From Jeotgalibacillus aurantiacus (lineage in GTDB: Bacteria > Bacillota > Bacilli > Bacillales > Jeotgalibacillaceae), in NCBI RefSeq assembly GCF_020595125.1, contig NZ_JACNMS010000004.1, forward strand, positions 62,001 to 126,000: a DNA stretch of 64,000 nucleotides. Direction: 5' to 3'. Made by a program: the position numbers and the translations under genes. The notes beneath the pieces were generated by a model. That model ran no database searches. It had not been told where the DNA came from and saw only the letters and a list, made by a program, of their open reading frames with translations. Positions 9,105-18,234 of this stretch are shown in pieces. Numbering within the stretch: position 1 is the stretch's first letter; the number at the start of each line of letters is the position of its first letter.

Positions 9105-9908
9105 ATGAAAAGGTATGACTGGATTACACCAATTGGGGTGGTCGCCGGTGTTTTGCTCGTAGGTCTGGCGATTTTTTGGAATAGCGGTAGTGACGGGTTT
9201 GCTTCATTCTTTCATTTACCATCCCTATTAATTGTTCTTGGCGGTGTATTTGCTGCTTTGCTTGTCACATTTCCTGCTTCATCTCTGAAAAGGTTCGGAT
9301 CTGTGAGCCTGCAGTCGTTCAGGCGGTCACCTGATCAGATATATGAAATCGTATCCCTCTTTGTCAAACTGTCTGAAATTGCGAGAAGAGATGGTTTGCT
9401 TGCGCTTGAAAAGGAGATGGTGGGGATTAAGGATCCTTTTATTAAAAAGGGGATTTATCTTGCGATTGACGGTGTGGAAGGGGACACAATGGTCGATATT
9501 CTGCAGGCAGAGCTTCAGTCTCTTGAAGAGCGCCATAAAGTAAATCGCAGAATGCTTGAAAAAGCTGGTGATTATGCGCCTGCATGGGGAATGATCGGTA
9601 CATTAATCGGACTCGTTCTCATGCTTCAGGATTTAAATGATCCGGCCGCGATTGGACCTAATATGGCGATTGCCCTTTTAACAACCTTTTACGGCGTACT
9701 GCTGGCGAATCTTGTGTTTAATCCAATGGCAGGACGGCTTGCTCAAAAAACCGAAAAGGAAATTTTTCAAAAGCAGATGATTATAGATGGTGTCATTGGT
9801 GTACACCATGGACAGAACCCGAGAGTGCTTGAGGAACAGCTTTCTGTTTATTTATCTGAACAGGATCGTTTAAAAGGTGAGGTTAAGGTGGAGAAGGCAA
9901 ATGGCTAG
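9105..9908 (+). CDS. motP: Flagellar stator subunit MotP (MotA family)
   Basis: A 267-aa MotA/TolQ-family protein with membrane segments near residues 8-27, 34-55, 150-172 and 182-202. The conserved DYAPAWGMIGTLIGLVLML and PNMAIALLTTFYGVLLANL blocks match the third and fourth helices of MotA proteins. It forms the ion-conducting stator with MotS. The location directly after ccpA matches B. subtilis motPS (ytxDE), whose stators use sodium. Sodium coupling here is inferred from synteny, not read from residues. Its stop overlaps the motS start by 8 bases, indicating coupled translation. Confidence 0.9.
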   Translation: MKRYDWITPIGVVAGVLLVGLAIFWNSGSDGFASFFHLPSLLIVLGGVFAALLVTFPASSLKRFGSVSLQSFRRSPDQIYEIVSLFVKLSEIARRDGLLALEKEMVGIKDPFIKKGIYLAIDGVEGDTMVDILQAELQSLEERHKVNRRMLEKAGDYAPAWGMIGTLIGLVLMLQDLNDPAAIGPNMAIALLTTFYGVLLANLVFNPMAGRLAQKTEKEIFQKQMIIDGVIGVHHGQNPRVLEEQLSVYLSEQDRLKGEVKVEKANG

Positions 9909-10623
9909 AAGAGTCAGATTCAACAAAATGCCGGATACTGACAGTCAAGCGCCGAAGTGGATGGTGACTTTTGCTGATTTTACCCTTTTGATTCTCGTTT
10001 TCTTTATTCTTCTCTTTTCAATCTCGCAGGTAGATCAGCAAAAATTCGAGTCAATCTCGCAATCTTTCAGAAATAATGGTATTTTCGATCAATCTGACTC
10101 TGTTATCCCTTTTGATGAGGAGTGGCTTGAAGAGGAGATCAGAGAAGATCAGGAGCTTGAGAGTCTTTATGCTGAAATCAATTCATTTCTCGATTCGAAT
10201 GATTTGGGGGATATGGCAGAGGCATCCCAAACAGATCGCGGAGTGGTGATAGTTTTGCAGGAACAGGTTCTGTTTAATTCAGGTGAGGCGGATATCCTGC
10301 CGGAAGCGATTCCGCTGCTTGAAGGAATCGGGCCCCTTTTAGAAGGCATTCCAAACTTCGTAAGAATAGAAGGGCACACGGATAATCGCCCGATTCAAAC
10401 TGAAGTTTATCCATCTAACTGGGAGCTTTCAGGAGCGAGAGCAAGTAGCGTTGTCCGTTATTTTATCAATGAGCACAGCCTGTCGGCAGATCGTTTTTCA
10501 GCTGTTGGATATGGTGATACAAAGCCGGTGGCACCGAATGATGGTCCTGCAAACTGGGCACTGAACAGACGTGTGGAAATCGTGATTCTGAATCAGTATT
10601 TAAATGAGGGGGAAGGCTCCTGA
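9901..10623 (+). CDS. motS: Flagellar stator subunit MotS (MotB family, peptidoglycan-binding)
   Basis: A 240-aa MotB-type protein. PKWMVTFADFTLLILVFFIL contains the single N-terminal membrane helix with the ion-carrying aspartate (FADF). A linker and an OmpA-like peptidoglycan-binding domain follow (FVRIEGHTDNRPIQ, NWELSGARASSVVRYF, NRRVEIVIL). It anchors the MotP4MotS2-type stator to the wall. The ATG at 9901 has GGTGGAG upstream and overlaps motP. An upstream in-frame GTG at 9877 would lie inside the motP coding region without a better ribosome site. Pairing with motP supports MotS over MotB. Confidence 0.9.
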   Translation: MARRVRFNKMPDTDSQAPKWMVTFADFTLLILVFFILLFSISQVDQQKFESISQSFRNNGIFDQSDSVIPFDEEWLEEEIREDQELESLYAEINSFLDSNDLGDMAEASQTDRGVVIVLQEQVLFNSGEADILPEAIPLLEGIGPLLEGIPNFVRIEGHTDNRPIQTEVYPSNWELSGARASSVVRYFINEHSLSADRFSAVGYGDTKPVAPNDGPANWALNRRVEIVILNQYLNEGEGS

Positions 10624-10637
10624 TTTATATACAAACC

Positions 10638-10652
10638 GTGCCGGGTCATTCC
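10638..10652. repeat. Single-arm remnant of the dispersed palindromic repeat
   Basis: GTGCCGGGTCATTCC is identical to the left arm of the short copy at 28681 and very close to the arms at 19798 and 47022. The rest of the element is missing. It lies between the convergent motS and acuC genes. Confidence 0.6.
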
Positions 10653-10659
10653 AAATCAC

Positions 10660-10697
10660 TAAAAAACAAGAGCGCAGTTCAGCTCTTGTTTTTTATT
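10660..10697. terminator. Bidirectional terminator between motS and acuC
   Basis: AAAAAACAAGAGC and GCTCTTGTTTTTT form a 13-bp stem around an 8-base loop. The acuC stop codon lies inside it. Confidence 0.85.
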
Positions 10698-11872
10698 TTT
10701 AAGATAGGATAGAGTGCTTTTTCTACTGTTTGTCTGTTTTTCTCTGAAATTTCTCTTCTTCTCGGGATCTCCTGGCAGATTCCATCAGGATCACTCCACG
10801 TTTTCATCAGTGGAACCGGTGATTCGCCCTGCCATTTATCAAGCCAGGATTGTGGAATGTTGTCACTTTCCGGAACAGCTCCCGTCATTTCCATCCAGAT
10901 TCTTGACCATGCGCGAGGAACAACCCGCCAGATGTCATAACCGCCACCGCCAACGGCAATCCATCTTCCGTCGCAATATTCATGTGCCAGTTCATGGGCA
11001 ATTCTTGGAATTTCCTCATAGGTGCGGATGGTTGAGGACAGGTGAGTCAGTGGGTCCAGACAATGTGCATCTGCCCCGTTTTGAGTCAGGATGATGTCAG
11101 GTTTGAAAAATTCAATGACTTTCCTGAACGACTTTTCATAAGCCTCTATAAAAGAATCATCCTCCGTAAAAGCGTCCAGCGGGATATTAAAAGAATATCC
11201 ATAACCCTTCCCGTGACCTCTTTCATTTACAGCGCCGGTACCGGGAAATAAATATCTGCCGGTTTCGTGTATGGAAAGGGTGCAGGAGGATGGATCGTCA
11301 TAGAACGACCATTGAACCCCATCACCATGATGCGCATCTGTGTCAATATACAGCACACGGGCATTGTACTTCTGCTGCATGTAGCGGATGGCAACAGAGC
11401 TGTCGTTATATATACAAAATCCTGACGCTTTTCCTCTGAAACCATGATGCAGCCCGCCGCCAAGGCTCAATGCATGCTGATAACGGTTTTCCATCACTTC
11501 ATCAACAGCTGTCAGTGTGCCTCCAACCAGTCTTGCGCTGGCTTCGTGCATATTTTTAAATACAGGTGTATCTTCTGTTCCCAGCCCGAAATTTTCAGCT
11601 TTATCTTTTGAAAGTTCCCCACGTCCGGCAAGCTGCACAGCTTTTATATACGCCGGGTCATGCACAAGGGCCAGCTCTTCATCTGTTGCTGATCGTGGAG
11701 GGATGATGTCCTCATCATTGATAAAACCGGAATCCTTCAATAAATCCAATGTCAGCTGGAGTCTTTTCTGATTGAATGGATGATCTGCTGAAAATCGGTA
11801 GTTTAATAGGTCATCAGAATAGATGAAAACAGAATCTCTTTTTACAGTGGATTCGTTGGCAGATTTGGCCAT
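10679..11872 (-). CDS. acuC: Acetoin utilization protein AcuC (class I/II histone-deacetylase-like lysine deacetylase)
   Basis: A 397-aa zinc-dependent deacetylase of the arginase/HDAC fold. The catalytic and zinc-binding landmarks are SLGGGLHHGFRGKASGFCIYN split as GGGLHHGF and GFCIYND, the charge-relay DTDAHHGDGVQ, and IAVGGGGYD near the C-terminus. In B. subtilis AcuC removes the acetyl group that AcuA puts on AcsA, reactivating acetyl-CoA synthetase. It is the last gene of acuABC, overlapping acuB by 31 bases. The N-terminus is ~13 residues longer than B. subtilis AcuC, with no alternative start codon inside. It ends within a bidirectional terminator. Confidence 0.95.
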   Translation of the reverse strand: MAKSANESTVKRDSVFIYSDDLLNYRFSADHPFNQKRLQLTLDLLKDSGFINDEDIIPPRSATDEELALVHDPAYIKAVQLAGRGELSKDKAENFGLGTEDTPVFKNMHEASARLVGGTLTAVDEVMENRYQHALSLGGGLHHGFRGKASGFCIYNDSSVAIRYMQQKYNARVLYIDTDAHHGDGVQWSFYDDPSSCTLSIHETGRYLFPGTGAVNERGHGKGYGYSFNIPLDAFTEDDSFIEAYEKSFRKVIEFFKPDIILTQNGADAHCLDPLTHLSSTIRTYEEIPRIAHELAHEYCDGRWIAVGGGGYDIWRVVPRAWSRIWMEMTGAVPESDNIPQSWLDKWQGESPVPLMKTWSDPDGICQEIPRRREISEKNRQTVEKALYPILKIKNKS

Positions 11873-12489
11873 AATACTTCATGCCCTTCTTCTCGCAGAT
11901 CATCAATGACGGACATCGGATTCATTGTCTGAACGCGGAATACTAATATTTTATAAGATTCATCCTGTTTATACGGATAAACGAGGACACTGTGAATATT
12001 GGAATGATTTTTTCTGATAATCCCTGCAACCTCATAAAGCATGCCCTGTTTATTCGGAACCTTTACTTCAATCTGGGATCCTGGCTGGGTTGCACCGGTT
12101 AATTGAATCAGTGTATGTAAAATATCGGTTTCGGTGATCATGCCCACCAGCTGATCTTCACTGACGATCGGCAGGCACCCGATCTGCTCTTCCATAAAGA
12201 TGACTGCGACTTCTTCAACAAAATCAAGAGGGTGACCTGTAATGACAGGTGTTGTCATCATATCCAATACCTTTGTCTGAAAAAGCTTTTCACGATTTTC
12301 GGTTTGAAAAGGAGAAGGAGAGAATTCTTTAATATCCCGGTCTGTGACAATGCCCACGACCTTTCTGTTGACATCAATAACCGGAACGTGACGGATTTTT
12401 TCCTTCGCCATTAATTCGATTGCCTCTTCAAGTGTTGAGTCCGGAGCCAGCGTATGAACATCACGGACCATCATATCTTCTATAATCAT
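11842..12489 (-). CDS. acuB: AcuB, CBS-CBS-ACT regulatory protein
   Basis: A 215-aa protein with two CBS domains (MVRDVHTLAPDSTLEEAIELM from residue ~7, split MVRDVHTLAPD; and TPVITGHPLDFVEEVAVIFM from ~78) followed by an ACT domain (IEVKVPNKQGMLYEVAGIIR, residues ~140-210). CBS pairs usually bind adenine nucleotides and ACT domains bind amino acids. The exact role of AcuB is unknown, though it is encoded with the AcuA/AcuC acetylation switch. An AGGAGGG ribosome site precedes the ATG, which lies 15 bp downstream of the acuA stop. Confidence 0.93.
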   Translation of the reverse strand: MIIEDMMVRDVHTLAPDSTLEEAIELMAKEKIRHVPVIDVNRKVVGIVTDRDIKEFSPSPFQTENREKLFQTKVLDMMTTPVITGHPLDFVEEVAVIFMEEQIGCLPIVSEDQLVGMITETDILHTLIQLTGATQPGSQIEVKVPNKQGMLYEVAGIIRKNHSNIHSVLVYPYKQDESYKILVFRVQTMNPMSVIDDLREEGHEVLWPNLPTNPL

Positions 12490-12504
12490 GCAGATGCCCT
12501 CCTG

Positions 12505-13137
12505 TTAATACATAAATCGATTCATAAATCGAAGCTGATCAAATCTCTGAATGGAATCCGGATCGACTCTCTTTCCGATACGTGCCATCAGACAGTTGGC
12601 AGGGTGTGAGCTGATTTCAGGATCATCGGTGGCATAATACTCAAGCCCGCCGGCATTCATCATTTTTTCCATCACTTTCCGGTAATCCCAGACGTTTAAG
12701 CCTGTTCCTTTTAAATCCCAGTGCCAGTAATACTCGGTTGTAATGACAATATAATCTTCCATCGCATCATCCATCATTGAGACACGCAGCAGGTTCTTTC
12801 CAACGGATGCTCCGCGATATTTCGGAATGACTTCAATCGCACCAAGCTCAATCAGATTTTTCATATTTCCCTGCGACCATCGCTCAAGCGGGTCAGGATA
12901 GAGGTATGTGACATACCCAACGATCGTGTTATGTTCCCGAGCAATAATGATCCGTCCTTCAGGAAGGTCCGCGATCTCAATCAGTGCTTTATGCTGCTGG
13001 GCAGGAGGACGGAAAGCGACCAGGTCCTCGTGAAATTCCATTAGAGTCAGCTGATCTTTAGAAATCGGTCCTTCGATCACAATCGTTCCTTTAGCAGTTT
13101 TTAATTCCTTTGCGTTATACAGTTTTGGATGATCCAT
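12505..13137 (-). CDS. acuA: GNAT acetyltransferase AcuA
   Basis: A 210-aa GNAT-fold protein acetyltransferase that inactivates AcsA by acetylating its active-site lysine. IIAREHNTIVGYVTYLYP and LGAIEVIPKYRGASVGKNLL include the acetyl-CoA-binding R/Q-x-x-G-x-G/A-like loop (KYRGASVGKNL). It is divergent from acsA, its substrate gene, and leads the acuABC operon. The intergenic region holds a near-perfect cre site, so CcpA repression of both directions during growth on sugars is likely, as in B. subtilis. The ribosome site is AGGTGA. Confidence 0.95.
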   Translation of the reverse strand: MDHPKLYNAKELKTAKGTIVIEGPISKDQLTLMEFHEDLVAFRPPAQQHKALIEIADLPEGRIIIAREHNTIVGYVTYLYPDPLERWSQGNMKNLIELGAIEVIPKYRGASVGKNLLRVSMMDDAMEDYIVITTEYYWHWDLKGTGLNVWDYRKVMEKMMNAGGLEYYATDDPEISSHPANCLMARIGKRVDPDSIQRFDQLRFMNRFMY

Positions 13138-13189
13138 CTGCTGTCACCTACATTTCATAAGTATCCTACTATACAGCATACCCCAATCA

Positions 13190-13203
13190 TAAAAGCGCTT
13201 TCA
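13190..13203. promoter_or_regulatory. cre site between acuA and acsA
   Basis: TAAAAGCGCTTTCA matches the cre consensus TGWNANCGNTNWCA at every fixed position except the second base. It is centred in the divergent acuA-acsA region, about 60 bp upstream of the acsA -35 box. Confidence 0.7.
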
Positions 13204-13261
13204 ACTTAAAACTGAATTTCACTCCCTTTCGACAAATGACGTTCACGTAATATTAAAAAAA

Positions 13262-13290
13262 TTGAGAAAAATAGTGAATTGTACTATACT
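13262..13290 (+). promoter_or_regulatory. SigA promoter of acsA
   Basis: TTGAGA (13262-13267), a 17-bp spacer and TATACT (13285-13290), 33 bp upstream of the acsA ATG. Confidence 0.75.
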
Positions 13291-13322
13291 GGTAAAGAAC
13301 TTGCTTATAGGGGGACGACGAG

Positions 13323-15041
13323 ATGAAATTGGAAGCGTTACCATCGGTTAAAGGGAACTATAATTTGCAGGATTATGAAGCAGCAGCCCAGTCGTTTGAC
13401 TGGAAAGAAGCGGAGAAGCATTTTTCTTGGCATCAGTCAGGAAAAGTGAATATGGCCTATGAAGCCATTGACCGCCATGCTGAAGGGGAACGGAAAAACA
13501 AAGTTGCACTTTATTACCGAGATGCGAATCGTAATGAAAAATATACGTTCAGAGAAATGAAAGAGCTGACCAATAAGGCGGCTAACGTGCTGAAAAGTCA
13601 GGCTGATATTGAAAAAGGGGACCGAGTTTTTATTTTTATGCCGAGATCACCTGAGTTGTATTTTGCCCTGCTGGGGGCGTTAAAAATCGGAGCGATTGTC
13701 GGTCCGCTTTTTGAAGCATTTATGGAAGGTGCGGTAAGAGACCGTCTGGAAGACAGTGAGGCGAAAGCGATCATAACAACGCCTGAGCTGCTTGAGCGGA
13801 TACCGGTTGATGCATTGCCGCATCTGAAGCATGTACTGGTCGTCGGAGATGATGTAAAAGAAGAAGGTAAATACATAGACTTTAATAAACATTTCAATGC
13901 AGCTGACCGTCAATTCCAGATAGAGTGGCTTCAGCTGGATGACGGACTGATTTTACATTATACTTCCGGTTCAACAGGTAAACCAAAAGGGGTTCTGCAT
14001 GTTCAGCGTGCGATGCTGCAGCACTATCAGACAGCTAAATGGGTGCTGGACCTTCGTGAAGATGACATTTACTGGTGTACTGCAGACCCGGGCTGGGTGA
14101 CAGGAACATCCTATGGGATTTTCGGACCGTGGCTGACTGGAACCACTTCAGTTATCGTTGGTGGAAGGTTCAGTCCGGAAGCCTGGTATCAGACGCTTGA
14201 AGACTTTGAAGTTACAGTATGGTACAGTGCACCGACTGCTTTCCGTATGCTGATGGGAGCGGGAGATGAGCTTGTTAAAAAGTATAATCTGTCTGCACTC
14301 CGTCACGTCCTGAGCGTTGGAGAACCGCTGAACCCAGAGGTAATCCGTTGGGGAATGAAAGTGTTCCAGCACCGTATTCATGATACGTGGTGGATGACAG
14401 AGACAGGTGCACAAATGATCTGTAACTATCCCGCGATTGACATTCGCCCGGGTTCGATGGGTAAACCGATTCCAGGTGTAGAGGCTGCCATTGTCGACGA
14501 CCAGGGAAATGAACTGCCTCCAAACCGGATGGGGAACCTTGCTCTTAAAAAAGGCTGGCCGTCCATGATGCATACGATCTGGAATAACCAGGAGAAATAC
14601 GAATCTTATTTTATGCCGAGCGGATGGTATGTATCAGGAGACTCAGCCTATATGGATGAAGACGGCTACTTCTGGTTCCAGGGCCGAATTGATGATGTGA
14701 TCATGACATCAGGCGAGCGGGTAGGACCGTTCGAGGTGGAAAGTAAGCTGGTTGAGCATCCAGCTATCGCTGAAGCAGGGGTGATCGGAAAACCGGATCC
14801 TGTTCGCGGCGAAATCATTAAAGCGTTTATTGCTTTACGTGAAGGATATGAGGCAACAGATGAACTCAAAGAAGAGATCCGCCAGCACGTGAAAAAAGGA
14901 TTGTCTGCCCATGCAGCACCGAGAGAAATTGAATTTAAAGACAAGCTGCCTAAAACCCGGAGCGGTAAAATTATGCGACGCGTATTAAAAGCATGGGAGC
15001 TGGACCTTCCAACAGGAGATCTGTCCACAATGGAGGATTAA
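13323..15041 (+). CDS. acsA: Acetyl-coenzyme A synthetase AcsA
   Basis: A 572-aa AMP-forming ligase converting acetate, ATP and CoA to acetyl-CoA. The P-loop YTSGSTGKPKGV lies near residue 220. WWMTETGAQ near residue 362 is the A5 adenine motif. YVSGDSAYMDEDGYFWFQGR is the A7/A8 hinge. TRSGKIMRR near the C-terminus holds the catalytic lysine, which by counting falls at residue 549, the same number as the AcuA-acetylated lysine of B. subtilis AcsA. The ATG follows AGGGGGACG. With acuA, acuB and acuC it forms a divergent acetate-activation module under an apparent cre site. Confidence 0.97.
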   Translation: MKLEALPSVKGNYNLQDYEAAAQSFDWKEAEKHFSWHQSGKVNMAYEAIDRHAEGERKNKVALYYRDANRNEKYTFREMKELTNKAANVLKSQADIEKGDRVFIFMPRSPELYFALLGALKIGAIVGPLFEAFMEGAVRDRLEDSEAKAIITTPELLERIPVDALPHLKHVLVVGDDVKEEGKYIDFNKHFNAADRQFQIEWLQLDDGLILHYTSGSTGKPKGVLHVQRAMLQHYQTAKWVLDLREDDIYWCTADPGWVTGTSYGIFGPWLTGTTSVIVGGRFSPEAWYQTLEDFEVTVWYSAPTAFRMLMGAGDELVKKYNLSALRHVLSVGEPLNPEVIRWGMKVFQHRIHDTWWMTETGAQMICNYPAIDIRPGSMGKPIPGVEAAIVDDQGNELPPNRMGNLALKKGWPSMMHTIWNNQEKYESYFMPSGWYVSGDSAYMDEDGYFWFQGRIDDVIMTSGERVGPFEVESKLVEHPAIAEAGVIGKPDPVRGEIIKAFIALREGYEATDELKEEIRQHVKKGLSAHAAPREIEFKDKLPKTRSGKIMRRVLKAWELDLPTGDLSTMED

Positions 15042-15049
15042 TCGTAATT

Positions 15050-15079
15050 AAAAGAGCGCAGAAATGTGCTCTTTTTTTT
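15050..15079 (+). terminator. Terminator of acsA
   Basis: AAAAGAGCGCA, GAAA loop, TGTGCTCTTTT plus extra Ts, directly after the acsA stop. The stem has one G-T pair. Confidence 0.85.
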
Positions 15080-15106
15080 AGTCTCATAATCAAAGTCACT
15101 TCAACA

Positions 15107-15137
15107 TAAAAAGAGACCGCAATTTTGCGGTCTCTTT
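15107..15137 (-). terminator. Terminator of the class A PBP gene
   Basis: AAAGAGACCGC and GCGGTCTCTTT form an 11-bp stem. Read on the minus strand it is followed by TTTTTATG, right after the stop codon of the PBP gene. Confidence 0.85.
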
Positions 15138-15141
15138 CACA

Positions 15142-18099
15142 TTACGCTGCCGGATCTTCCTCAGGAGGTGGTTCTTCCTCAGGAGGCGGTTCCTCGGCTG
15201 GCGGTTCTTCCTCCGGTGGAGGTGTTTCTTCTGGAGGAGGTGTTTCTTCCGGAGGATCTGATTCGTCTGGTGGTGTTGAGCCACCGCCACCGTTTCCATT
15301 TCCACTTCCGCCAGAAGGAGGAGTAGCCGGCTGAGTAGGCTGAGAAGGCTGTTCTTCAGGCTCCGGCTCAGGTTCTGCTCCTACTCTTACCTCGTTTGAT
15401 CTTCCGGATTCTTTACCCGCTACATCAACGGCTACAATCTCGTAAGTTCCGTTAGGTAATGATGCTGCTCTGTCATCATCAAACTGTCTGACAGCTACAA
15501 CACTGGTTCCGGAATAAATACGGTATCCAACGACATCGCCGCTTCCGGATGGCGTCCAGCTTACCGTTGTACCATTCACGCTTGCTGTCACGCCGCCAGG
15601 GTTACTTCCATCGTCTTCAAGACGACTGTCTGCGACCAGCAGATTATCAAAGAAACTGTTGTCTTCAGGGAACAGCTTCGAGGCATCTCCACCGTAAGGG
15701 AACAGCATATCCTGAGCATAGTCCGGACTTAGTACGGCACCTGTTGATGCGAACTCATCAGGTGTGCTCTCCAACGCTACGAAGCGCTCACCATTTCGCA
15801 TTACGTATTTCGTTGTTTCAAGGCCTGCGTCTTCACCTGATGGCTGATAAGCTGTTGTGAAGAGATCTGATGTGACCAGACCTGCTGCCGAACATGCCTG
15901 ATCTGCAGGTAACCCTGTAAACGAACAGAATGAGCGGCTTACAACACCTTCAGGCTGCTGGAAATTACGGCCGGGGCTTGTCAATTCGCTTCTCACTTCA
16001 TTTACACGGTTCATCATCAGCGCCCATAAACGGATCGCTCTGACGGAACTTGCGTTTTGAAGTGTACGAGGCTGATCATAACCAAGCCATAAGCCGAAAG
16101 TGATTTCAGGGTTTGATGCGATGAACCAGTTATCGCGTGTATCCTGAGATGTTCCTGATTTTCCTGCCCAGTCTGCAGAAAAATTCAACACGCCAGGAGC
16201 AGATCGCCCTGACCCGATCCCGGTTAAGGTATCTCTCATCATATCAATCGTGACGTAAGAAGTGGCAGGTGTGAACATTTCTTTTGATTCAGGCGTATGT
16301 TCGAAAACAACATTTCCCTCTTTATCGAGGATTTTCTCGATCATATAGGGTTCATTATACTGCCCCATATTTGCAATGGCTGCATAAGCAGACACATTTT
16401 CCTCCACTGTAATACCCTTCGTCATACCTCCAAGTGAGAATGCAGGATAACCATATTCTTCATCCTGAATTCCTTTAGGATCAATAACTTCAAGGAACTC
16501 ACCCGGAGTGTATCCTCTTTGAAGCATTTTCCCGTATAGTCTTGCGGCTGAAAGGTTATGTGAAGCTGCAAGAGCGGTTCTTGCAGGGACAAGACCATAT
16601 TCTCTATTTGAAACATAGTTATAAGGTGTCCAGCCGTTATAGGTAAACCCAACATCCGCTAAAGGTGATCCAGCACCAATCAGACCATATTGAACAGCCG
16701 GTGCATACACAGCAAGCGGTTTAATGGTGGAACCACTTGAACGGAATGATTGTGTGGCATGGTTCATTGACTGAATCTCATGATCGCGTCCGCCTGTGAA
16801 GCTGATAATTTTACCCGTGGTGTTTTCCATCAGTACGGTTCCGACTTCTTCCGGCTCAAAAACTTCAACCTCTGCATCGAGTTCCGGATCGTAGACCATG
16901 CTTGAAAAAGTAGTGCCAAATCGGTCGTAATTATTTTTCACTTCCTCCATTGCATCGTAAATCTCTTTATCAATGGTGGAGTGGATCTGATACCCGCTTT
17001 GTCTCATATCACGGGCAGCAAGCTGTGCATACTCTTCAGAAAGGGTGTCGCTCGCGTCAACCTGATCTTTGGAGTATCCGTCTTTTTCAGCAAGCACATA
17101 CTTAAGGATATCCTGAGCACGACGCTCCAGTTCTTCCGTTACATAAGGATAACGTTCAAGAGCTCCTGATGATGGCGGAATAAAATCCTGTGTCAAATCG
17201 TATGCTACTGCTTCATCATGCTCCTGCTGGGTAATAAATCCTTCACGAAGCATTCTTGAAAGGACTTCATTTTTACGCTCAAACCCTGGTGCGAGAGCTT
17301 CCGGAGATTTTAATTCCCCTGCATTTGTAAAGGGTGTGTATCCAAATGGTGCCTGTGGAAGTCCGGCAATAAAGGCAGCCTGTGGAAGCGTAAGCTCTGC
17401 AGCCGTTGTACCGAAAATTCCGGCAGCAGCAGTCTGAACACCGGCGATATTCCTGCCGGATGAATTTCTTCCCATGTCAGCTACATTTAAGTAGGCTTCA
17501 AGAATTTCTTCTTTTTCAAAGAATCGCTCGACCCGAAGTGCGAGAAGAATCTCTTTGGCTTTCCGGTCGAAAGATACTTCGTTTGTTAACACCTGATTTT
17601 TAATCAGCTGCTGTGTAAGGGTACTGCCCCCGGTCTGGTTGGCAGCATTCGTTACTTCCTGATAAAGGGCACGCATGATCGCTTTTGGAACGACCCCGTC
17701 ATGTTCCATGAAGTACTCATCCTCTGTAGCAATAACAGCATTAATCAGCTTAGGGGATACTTCATCAAGTGTAACCTCATCCCGTTCAAGATCCGTCCGA
17801 ATCTTACCGAGATAAACATTGTTTGCAAAATATAAATCAGATGTTTCAGTGTAGTCATAAATATTCTGCTCCAGTGACTCATACGACAAAACCTTCTCAT
17901 CTTTTACGAGAGAGGCAAAATAACCTGCACCGACACCGCCGGCGAATGCAGCGCCAATTACGCCAAAGATAATCAGTAATAATAAAAGATTCCAGACAAC
18001 CTGGTATGACGTATGCAGTTTCCGTGGAACGCCCCATTTCACCGCAGTTGCAGTAAATGTTTTGAGCCTTTCCCGAAAGGTTTTATTTTGTTCTGCCAA
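15142..18099 (-). CDS. Class A penicillin-binding protein (PBP1A type) with FN3 domain and Pro/Glu tail
   Basis: A 985-aa bifunctional cell-wall synthase. One membrane helix lies near residues 34-58. The GT51 transglycosylase follows, with ATEDEYFMEHDG and GGSTLTQQLIKN (residues ~122-170). The transpeptidase has SSGSTIKP (nucleophile Ser), SHN and KSGTSQDTRDNW. After the enzyme domains come a fibronectin-III-like domain (TVSWTPSGSGDVVGYRIYSG) and a ~90-residue tail of Pro, Glu and Gly repeats (EEPPPEEEPPPEE). The tail may span or contact the wall. The start is TTG: AAGGAGGATG lies ~10 bp upstream, and an ATG within that site is out of frame. It is alone on its strand between acsA and tyrS. 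Which B. subtilis PBP is orthologous cannot be decided here. Confidence 0.92.
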   Translation of the reverse strand: MAEQNKTFRERLKTFTATAVKWGVPRKLHTSYQVVWNLLLLLIIFGVIGAAFAGGVGAGYFASLVKDEKVLSYESLEQNIYDYTETSDLYFANNVYLGKIRTDLERDEVTLDEVSPKLINAVIATEDEYFMEHDGVVPKAIMRALYQEVTNAANQTGGSTLTQQLIKNQVLTNEVSFDRKAKEILLALRVERFFEKEEILEAYLNVADMGRNSSGRNIAGVQTAAAGIFGTTAAELTLPQAAFIAGLPQAPFGYTPFTNAGELKSPEALAPGFERKNEVLSRMLREGFITQQEHDEAVAYDLTQDFIPPSSGALERYPYVTEELERRAQDILKYVLAEKDGYSKDQVDASDTLSEEYAQLAARDMRQSGYQIHSTIDKEIYDAMEEVKNNYDRFGTTFSSMVYDPELDAEVEVFEPEEVGTVLMENTTGKIISFTGGRDHEIQSMNHATQSFRSSGSTIKPLAVYAPAVQYGLIGAGSPLADVGFTYNGWTPYNYVSNREYGLVPARTALAASHNLSAARLYGKMLQRGYTPGEFLEVIDPKGIQDEEYGYPAFSLGGMTKGITVEENVSAYAAIANMGQYNEPYMIEKILDKEGNVVFEHTPESKEMFTPATSYVTIDMMRDTLTGIGSGRSAPGVLNFSADWAGKSGTSQDTRDNWFIASNPEITFGLWLGYDQPRTLQNASSVRAIRLWALMMNRVNEVRSELTSPGRNFQQPEGVVSRSFCSFTGLPADQACSAAGLVTSDLFTTAYQPSGEDAGLETTKYVMRNGERFVALESTPDEFASTGAVLSPDYAQDMLFPYGGDASKLFPEDNSFFDNLLVADSRLEDDGSNPGGVTASVNGTTVSWTPSGSGDVVGYRIYSGTSVVAVRQFDDDRAASLPNGTYEIVAVDVAGKESGRSNEVRVGAEPEPEPEEQPSQPTQPATPPSGGSGNGNGGGGSTPPDESDPPEETPPPEETPPPEEEPPAEEPPPEEEPPPEEDPAA

Positions 18100-18197
18100 T
18101 TACTATCATCCTCCTTGCAGCATCTTTACAATTATATCATATTTGTCTTTCGTGAAATGTAAATTTCAAATAGGTTACCAGATTTCTTGAACAAAGC

Positions 18198-18227
18198 TTG
18201 ACAATGATTAAAATGATGTGCTAAAAC
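18198..18227 (+). promoter_or_regulatory. Promoter of the tyrS T-box transcript
   Basis: TTGACA (18198-18203) is a perfect -35. TAAAAC at 18222-18227, preceded by TGC, is the best -10 at 18-bp spacing. The T-box leader begins just downstream. Confidence 0.6.
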
Positions 18228-18234
18228 TAACCAT

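Noticed and set aside
15125-15334. Glycine/serine-rich plus-strand frame (GSSSGGG repeats)
   Set aside because: Antisense of the Pro/Glu tail of the PBP; low complexity, no ribosome site.
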